DNA of 64,000 nt from Phallusia mammillata (lineage: Eukaryota; Chordata; Ascidiacea; Phlebobranchia; Ascidiidae): assembly GCA_003260075.1 (NCBI GenBank), contig QLIY01000100.1, forward strand, positions 116,764 to 180,763, given 5' to 3'. Shown in pieces: positions 57,901-64,000 of this stretch (its first letter is position 1; each line of letters begins with the position of its first letter). Position numbers and translations under genes: made by a program. The notes beneath the pieces were generated by a model. That model was given only the letters and a program-made list of their open reading frames with translations, was not told where the DNA came from and made no database searches.

Positions 57901-60900
57901 ATGTGGTTGAAATTTTGATGCCTGTCGTATTTTTAAACACTATTTTTCGGCTACGGAGTGTATTCTCTAAATGGTTCATGGCGAACGCTGAACAGTAAGA
58001 GACAGTGGAACGACGGTGAGATTTGAACCCGCGGAATTGAAAAACATGGGGTTTGTGGCAATTAAGAAAATACCTGCGGACTTTTTCGTCGGCGGTTTTT
58101 CTGGCTTCTGTAGCTTCGATCAGTTTGCGATCACTCAAACTGAGTTGCGTTGTCAGGCGCTCCACCTAGTGATGGTAAAAAAGATACTTAACATTAAATT
58201 AAACAATTAAGTAGTTTACACCTAGTGGAAAAAAGATACTGTATAATGAGTTAAGCAGTGGCTTAATTATGTGGTTCCCAATCTTTACAGACGAATTCCT
58301 CCTTCAACAATTAAAAACATTTTTATTTTTCCCCAATAGACTACGTAGCAACGGTAAACCATACAAATCATTGTAAATTGGGTCTTTAATTAACTTCGAA
58401 CCACATGTACAAATTAAAGTAAATTCCTCCCCACAAGTTTTAAAGTTCCTCGCCGGTTGGGATCCACTGGGTTAATCCAACATATGATATTTGTACAAGT
58501 GATTCATAAATAGACACGTTAGCATTGATATTGGCAACGATATTATGTGTGTCAAGCACATATCTTTTGGCACTAAAAAATCCTTATGTAGCCACATATA
58601 CCGTGTTTATTTAAACAAGCTATTCTTTCACCGAATAACAAACACGTGTTGTTAGTAGGAAAAAAATACAAAATAAGGCCAAGAAAAAGCTTGTAACAAG
58701 GGGTTATTACCTGTTGGTCCTTATCTTGAATCATCTGCATAGCTCCAGTCCTTTCCACGCATTTATCTGATATCTGTCTTTCCATTGCTTCCACCGACGA
58801 CTTCGCTCTAGCCAACTCCTCGCGAAGTTTAGCATTGTCTCGTGTGATTTCAGAAATCCGTTCCTCGTCCTGAAAACACATTTCATTTTTAGGTGTCAGT
58901 TTAATTTAAAACAAACGTTTAACGAATTTGACCTTCCGAAACGTCTTCTTTTAAATACTTTGAAACGTTCTGTGTAAATACAGAATTTCCTAACTCGGCT
59001 AACAGACGGAAATGTATAGACGCGTACGTTTAAAAGCACATGTGAGTTTTAAACTTAATGCGATTAACCGGAATTTGCTATTATCCATCATTTGGTATAA
59101 CAGTAATCCCAGTACCAAGGTTTTTCACTTCTGCGTGAGATACTTGACTTCCTAATGACCTTTCAATTTGACTTGTGTTTATCAGTGGTTCATAAAGTGG
59201 GTGCCAAACTACTACAAAAAAATTCGAAGTTGATCAACTCATGTCAGTGTACCCGTCTAAAAAACTCATTTATTCATTTAGTGAAGCGTTGTAAAATCAA
59301 CAAGCCGTTAAGATGGTGGTACAGACAAACCATTGTGTATAGCAGTGGTTCTCAAACTTTTTTGACCGCGACCCAAATCTGAGTTGTATGAACATCTCAC
59401 GACCCAAGCTTCAAACATCAAAAAAAAAATTTTTTTCTGATATGTATGAAAAAAGACGCAGACAGCCAGTTGTAGTGCACAGTACTATGAAACAATGATT
59501 AATTACAAACAAATGATTGATTTATTGTAGCGTGTTTGATGAAATTGAAATTTTTCCTTCATAAATCTTCAATGCAAGGCTCTATTTTTTATTCAAGAGG
59601 CCATTTGATATTTTATATTCAGTAAAAGGTCTGTGATTCGACTTTTAACTGTGCTGTTCGATAACGAGACGGACTGCAATTTTGAGGCCACGTCGTCGCC
59701 GCATGGGAGTCTGTCCATGTCAAAATGGCTGCAGGCTTAACGAGGTCGATTGATTCGACAACACTGCATAACACAACACACATCGTGGCTTTGCAGCACC
59801 ATGCTCGTTGATAAAAGTGAATCACAAATCTAAAAATGTTTCCTTGTACGAATGCTTACTCATTACATCTCCAAGTTGTAGTTTCGCATGATTAACTTGT
59901 CCTATTATTTCCCGTGCTACGACGTTATCAATCGCCATTTGCGTAACAATAAAGTTGGAAGCCTATTGTCGTCTGTATGTGGTAATGATTGGTTCATTTT
60001 ACTGTACAACGTGGCCGAGTGGGGTGACTTTACTTCNAGAAATTTCGAGGTTCTTTTCTTCTATCTGGTTTCTGTAAAGCATCGAAAATTTTTAGCAAGT
60101 TTGCAAGCTGACGAATTCAATCCCATTTTTTTACCAGACGATGACAATAGAAAACAAAACAAAACTATATAATGGTTCACAACGACGTACAGTCGTATGC
60201 CTTAGTAAATAAAATCGATTTACATATTTTTTTTCCTTAGGGGTAGCTTTACATACATATCAACTATGCTTATAATCTCTAAACATTTACAAGTCTAAAC
60301 CATTGATACTTAACCAAAACGTCCCACTAGTGTAAGACAGAAATAAGCAGACAGGGGGGGGGGTTTTTGACCCATACTTTGAGAACCACTGGTGTATATC
60401 AATACATGGCGTTGGCTTGTCGTGCATTTTTTCACTGATAGTGACAGTAGGTAAATCAAAACCTTGAGATCCACTACGTTGCATGCCACTTTAATGGCAA
60501 TTTGGCCTTTAGTCAAAATTGGCATGTAATTAAATACATAGATGTTACCTTTATTCTTTGAGCGTTTTCAGCCTCGCTAACTTCTCTAGCAAGCCTCGTG
60601 TTTAAATCTCCTCGCAGTTGAGCAGCGATTTCACGCAACCGAGAAATTTCGAGGTTCTTTTCTTCTATCTGGTTTCTGTAAAGCATCGAGAAATTTTAGC
60701 AGGTTTGCAAGCTGACGAATTCAATCACAATTTTTTACCAGCAGATGGCAACAGAAAATAAGAAGACTATACAATGGTTCACAACGACGTACAGTCGTAT
60801 GCCTTAGTAAAAAAATCGATTTACATATTTTTTTTTGCCTTTGCGGTAGCAGACAGGTCTAAACGGGTCAAAAATTCTACATACATATCAACTATGCTTG

Positions 60901-63415
60901 TAACCTCTAAACATTTACTAGCCTAAACCACTTATACTTAACCAAAACGTCCCACTAGTGTAAGACAGAAATAAGCAGACACGACAACATGTGCACCCTC
61001 TTAGGTAATTACCTAATAGAACATCATGAAAACTTTCGACATTTGACTTGTTAAGCGGAATTTCAGTTAAGAAGTGCATGGCTTTTTCAACCAATAACAA
61101 CTGAGGTATCGTAGCTTGATATAACTGCCCACCTCATTTCGTTGATCTCTTTGTTTGAATCTGTTTCTTTCAGCCAAAGATTTCGTCTCTGCTCACGCTC
61201 TGATCTCAATTCTTCCTCCACGCGATTCAGTTTCGTTTGAAGGTCGTTTATGCTGCCAAGGTCAGAAGATTGGTGGTACATTTAAATATTAGATAAGAGA
61301 CACGCGTAGTGTACTTCGGTGCTGTTTTTATAAAAAGTTACACAATAAGAAGAAATTTGACCGACAAAGTGACAATCATTGCATTCCTCTCCTATAACTG
61401 GAGTCTCCTAATACAACAGTTTGTTTTTCGAAGGTCAGATTTGCAGGCGTGCAGTAATGTGGCAATTCTGTATGCCTTAGTAATCCATTTTAGCCAAATC
61501 TGTTTACATGTTTAATACTATGGCACATCTGTCAATGACAAACAGGCATTGAAGAAGATTCATAAACGTTAAATAATATGTTTATTTCATAAGCTTACAA
61601 CATCGTCGACGTCAAAAAATAATTACTTGTATTGAAATACCTTTGTTTCTGTCCGTCCGTTTCCACAGTCAAATAGGCGTTGGCTTCTTTAGCAAGCCTC
61701 AAGTCACATTCAGCATTTATAAGCTTTGAGCGGAGATCATCTTTGTTTGCACTAAATCCGCTTCTCATCTGAAAAAAAGATATTGTTGCAGACCAACGTT
61801 GCTGACATCGGTTACTATTTTGCCTGTGGTGATTACTTTTCGTGTGCGCTATGTAAATTGGCAAATATCCAAGCTATGAATGAGTGTTTCGTTTAATCAT
61901 TATTCATTCTATTCGATGCCGCTTTTTTTATGTAATTGCTAAATCTGGTTCTACCAAGTACTAATGCAGTCCACCAATTAAAGAACAAACATAAACATCT
62001 AAACCTCCTCAATTTGAGTGTTCATTGCAAGAATTCTGTCCTGTGCATCTGAAAGCAGCTTTTCCTGACTTGTATTCTTCTGTTGCAAGTCTTTTACTTG
62101 GTCAGAAAGTGTATTTGCCTAATACAAGTATAAAGCATGAAATAAAAGCCAAAGCATAAACAGTCTCTATGTATCTTTAAGTGAAAAGGAAAAGAAACTG
62201 ATGTGATTGAAACAAGGCCTGTTTAAAGCTGTACTACTAGTTGTTTTACTGTGACTAGCAAGAGCTGGGTTACTTAAACTTTTTAAATGGTGCTACATTA
62301 TTTATCAACTTAGTGCCCCCCTATTAAACTAAATTCTAATCAAGAAATGATTTCATTTATTACTGATTTTTAATTCTGTGTTTTAAGTTTTTTTTTTTTT
62401 GAAAGCCAGTCCAACAGATTGATTAAAGTTAAAAAAAAAATTTCTAAATCTAAAATTGTGGTGGTGGTTTAAACCAGTGCTCTTCAACCGGTGTGCACGG
62501 TGCACCCTAGGGTGCACCAAAATATGCATGGGGTGCACCAGTACGAAGGGGTATACAAGGGTGCATGACAAACTTTTATTGAACCATTAATATTTGACTG
62601 TCAGGATATTAGAAAAAGGATGTAGGTTTCAAATGATGTGAACCAAGGTAAACTTTTTTAATGTTTTATCCCCGTGTCAAGTTTGATATTGTCTGCGTTA
62701 CAGTCAGGTTGTATTAGGACATCGAGTTTTGGCTTTTTCTTCGGTGTTTCACAGAAAATTCGCGAACATATGCTTGGAGTATTGGTAGCAATTCAAGCAA
62801 TTTTTGCGAGCTCCGTTCGGTTTGATTGACATGATGATACGCATAATGATTTTTTATATTGCTTTTATCTCAGTTAACCTTTTTAAGTAAACAGGGTGCA
62901 TGAGTTCGTCACAACAACTTTAAGGGTTCACCAAGCCCAAAAAGGTTGAAGAGCACTGGTTTAAACAACCAATCTAGCTGTTGCGCCACCTGTAAGCCTT
63001 TTACACCCCTTAGTTTAGGAACTCCTGACCAACAGAAATTATGAAAAAATAAAATACCAATGTATTAGTTGATATATTAAGTGTTTATATATTAAGTGGT
63101 AATCCACCCAAAATACAAAATATCTGTACTGTTATAAGATATACAGCATACTCCTAGCAAATACAGCACAAAAACGTTTTGACAGCAGCATTCAGAGGAA
63201 TTTGTTGCTTTAAAACGTCATCATATAGTGGTCAAATTAACCGCGTCCAGTAAATAGCACAAAGCAAACATTGAAAGTTTAAACACACTTACTTCATCCA
63301 TGGCCCTCTGCGTATTTGCTCTGGCCTCACTTAAGGATTTCTGGTATTCCGCCTTCAAATTTTTAATAGTATCAGCAGCATCGCTATTGGCAACCATTCT
63401 CTCTGCTTCATGGGT
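51170..63415 (-). CDS. Long coiled-coil protein, 3' part of gene (20 exons)
   Basis: Exons 5' to 3' on minus: 63415-63293, 62118-62005, 61768-61641, 61252-61133, 60675-60549, 58869-58711, 58165-58074, 57560-57415, 56645-56442, 55921-55790, 55403-55273, 55116-54982, 53983-53815, 52953-52803, 52630-52578, 52457-52324, 52254-52193, 52059-51865, 51524-51355 and possibly 51189-51170 with TAA. With a 10-base and a 41-base homopolymer discounted, every phase fits and the window holds about 837 residues. The first 560 or so are heptad-rich coiled coil (for example NDLQTKLNRVEEELRSEREQ and KELENLSKKLKEKDEMLEDY). A basic and Ser-rich non-coiled tail follows (HKGERRKHRRRKAMSSADES, GHPVTSSPKKHGSRRFGGHE), then a last helix (DNAEELCRQLQDRLQGLSEM). 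This resembles centrosomal, ciliary or cytoskeletal scaffold proteins, but I cannot name it. The start lies beyond the window; the last exon is weak. Confidence 0.82.
51883..51923 (-). other. 41-base C/G run inside a coiled-coil gene exon
   Basis: Within exon 52059-51865 the minus strand reads ...AAG GAA AAC GA, 41 G, then T CAC TAT GTA CCG GAC. Removing the whole run gives GAA AAC GAT CAC TAT and keeps the frame into the next exon (DDVMDRDVDD). With it, a poly-Gly stretch and a phase mismatch with that exon result. The run is therefore almost certainly not genomic. Confidence 0.85.
53277..53560 (-). pseudogene. Second copy of coiled-coil exon 52803-52953, without donor
   Basis: After ten C (53277-53286) the exon recurs at 53287-53437 with its acceptor and following intron, but the donor side is replaced by the C run. 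The copy differs at a few codons (for example Val for Thr and Gln for Pro). Allelic copy placed in series. Confidence 0.8.
54004..54300. repeat. Duplication around an 11-C junction, coiled-coil intron
   Basis: The segment beginning TACATTGGATAAAAAAACTG near 54003 recurs after the C run at 54204-54214. Intronic. Confidence 0.7.
54578..54712 (-). pseudogene. Second intact copy of coiled-coil exon 54982-55116
   Basis: All 135 bases of the exon with both splice sites are repeated 404 bases away, with few substitutions, one changing Ile to Phe. Ten-C runs at 54532-54541 and 54750-54759 bracket it. If real, it would be a tandem exon duplication of frame-neutral length (135 bases); the C-run junctions argue for an unmerged allele. 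Confidence 0.65.
56041..56310. repeat. Duplication around a 10-C junction, coiled-coil intron
   Basis: The block starting TTTATAAGCTAGGTAAAAAC near 56051 recurs after ten C at 56182-56191, with small indels. Confidence 0.75.
56751..56940. repeat. Duplication around an 11-C junction, coiled-coil intron
   Basis: The block starting CTTCATCAACTTTCGGGCCT near 56751 recurs after the C run at 56841-56851 with one or two substitutions. Confidence 0.8.
57510..57830 (-). repeat. C-run inside a coding exon plus duplicated exon half
   Basis: Ten C (57510-57519) interrupt exon 57560-57415; removing exactly ten bases restores the phase (CTT CGC AAG CAG CTG). The exon half to the right, with its acceptor and intron, is then repeated after a second C run (57665-57675). 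The repeat should not be counted as a further exon. Confidence 0.85.
59343..60391. mobile_element. Non-autonomous hAT element with a foreign insert
   Basis: Ends CAGTGGTTCTCAAAC and, inverted, CAGTGGTTCTCAAAG. Flanks GTGTATAG and GTGTATAT match at 7 of 8 bases (59335-59342 and 60392-60399). The segment 60038-60353, between an ambiguous base (60037) and ten G (60354-60363), is a near copy of 60650-60982, which includes part of a coiled-coil exon. The element proper is then about 59343-60036 plus the last 28 bases. Location: intron between exons 60549-60675 and 58711-58869. Confidence 0.82.
62475..62958. mobile_element. Non-autonomous hAT element, 484 bases
   Basis: Ends CAGTGCTCTTCAACC and, inverted, the same 15 bases, a perfect match. 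The 8-base palindromic repeat GTTTAAAC lies on both sides (62467-62474 and 62959-62966). No transposase frame. It is in the intron between the first two visible coiled-coil exons. Confidence 0.93.
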
Positions 63416-63628
63416 CTGCATTGCAATAAAGAAACCACTATTTTTACTGTTTTTGGCACATAAGCAATTACAGTCAAATTAAGAATAGTTGGTTGTCTAA
63501 CTGCGTAAAAATATTTTTAATATTTTTTTGAAATCATAAACCTTTCATATTGTGATGGTGTTTTAATGCACACCAGCAAATCTAACACCAAAAGTGGCCA
63601 GAAAACAACTTTTGTTGCAAGTTATAAA

Positions 63629-64000
63629 CCAGGGGTGGGGAACCTTTTTGTTTGTGAAGGCCGCCAAACGGTTTATCGACACTCGTTTAAGCCGCAAAGA
63701 CTATTTGCCAGGCCAAGGACAGCGGTGTTCAAACTTTTTGACTTACAGAATGGTCGATGTGCTATTGGACTTACGGGGGGGGGGGTGGGATTTTATTAAT
63801 GTAGAAACGAGCTTGTTTACCAATATTAATCTAAGAGCAGCTTGTGACATCACAAACGAGTTTAAGACATTTGATTATGTGCAAACAATTGTTCTTTTGC
63901 AGCACAAGTAAGATTGTAGAACCAGACCTACGGATATCGCTTTGTGTACCAATACGCAACCACTTGGCTCTAGTTTGAAAACAGCTGCCCTAGAACCAAT
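63629..64000. mobile_element. Possible hAT element(s) cut by the window edge
   Basis: At about 63630 a sequence CAGGGGTGGGGAACC resembles an hAT end, and at 63720 and 63991 a second inverted pair (CAGCGGTGTTCAAAC and GTTTGAAAACAGCTG) may be nested within it. I find no target duplication for either, and a G run (63775-63785) interrupts the interior. Confidence 0.35.

Noticed and set aside
58014..58050. tRNA gene on minus suggested by GGTTCAAATC
   Set aside because: The arm around the B-box does not pair well and no A box or acceptor stem is visible.
58256..58475. Another possible hAT element (GTGGTTCCCAATC and GGTTGGGATCCAC)
   Set aside because: Ends match poorly and the candidate target duplication has only about 6 of 8 bases.

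Overview
This window is a piece of an animal nuclear genome. It is AT-rich, with genes split into short exons (50-300 bases) separated by introns of a few hundred bases, GT-AG (and some GC-AG) splice sites, and many small DNA-transposon remnants. The proteins are clearly metazoan. My best guess is an ascidian tunicate (Ciona-like), from gene compactness, base composition and high allelic divergence, but I cannot prove this from the sequence alone.

Layout. 1-17 kb holds no gene I can support; it may contain the upstream/5' untranslated region of the first gene. 17.1-36.3 kb (+) carries a complete adenylyl cyclase gene of the ADCY5/6 class: 26 coding exons, all with compatible splice phases, about 1206 residues (cytosolic N-terminus, TM1-6, C1 catalytic half, TM7-12, C2 catalytic half). 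36.3-43.1 kb is intergenic: an array of a 196-base satellite (38.0-39.7 kb) and a cluster of non-autonomous hAT elements. 43.1-47 kb is scrambled, with hints of a minus-strand gene. 48.1-50.0 kb (+) is a complete four-exon UPF0462 (C4orf33-like) gene. 51.2-63.4 kb (-) is the 3' part of a long coiled-coil protein gene, 20 exons and about 837 residues in frame, whose 5' end lies beyond the window.

Mobile DNA. Eight hAT-type elements (51 to about 1050 bases) are delimited by terminal inverted repeats and 8-base target duplications; none carries a transposase reading frame.

The most striking structure is technical. About 31 homopolymer runs of nearly constant size (10-12 G, or C on the other strand) sit at junctions between imperfect tandem copies of 50-300 bases. 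Three runs interrupt otherwise intact coding exons, and in two of them removing exactly 10 bases restores the splice phases. These look like joins between overlapping, unmerged allelic contigs, not biology. They create false exon duplications, false frameshifts and false poly-Gly/poly-Pro frames. I did not find a convincing new biological system; the best biological leads are the homogenised 196-base satellite, the tiny hAT derivatives, the excess of perfect cAMP-response octamers and the unidentified coiled-coil gene.
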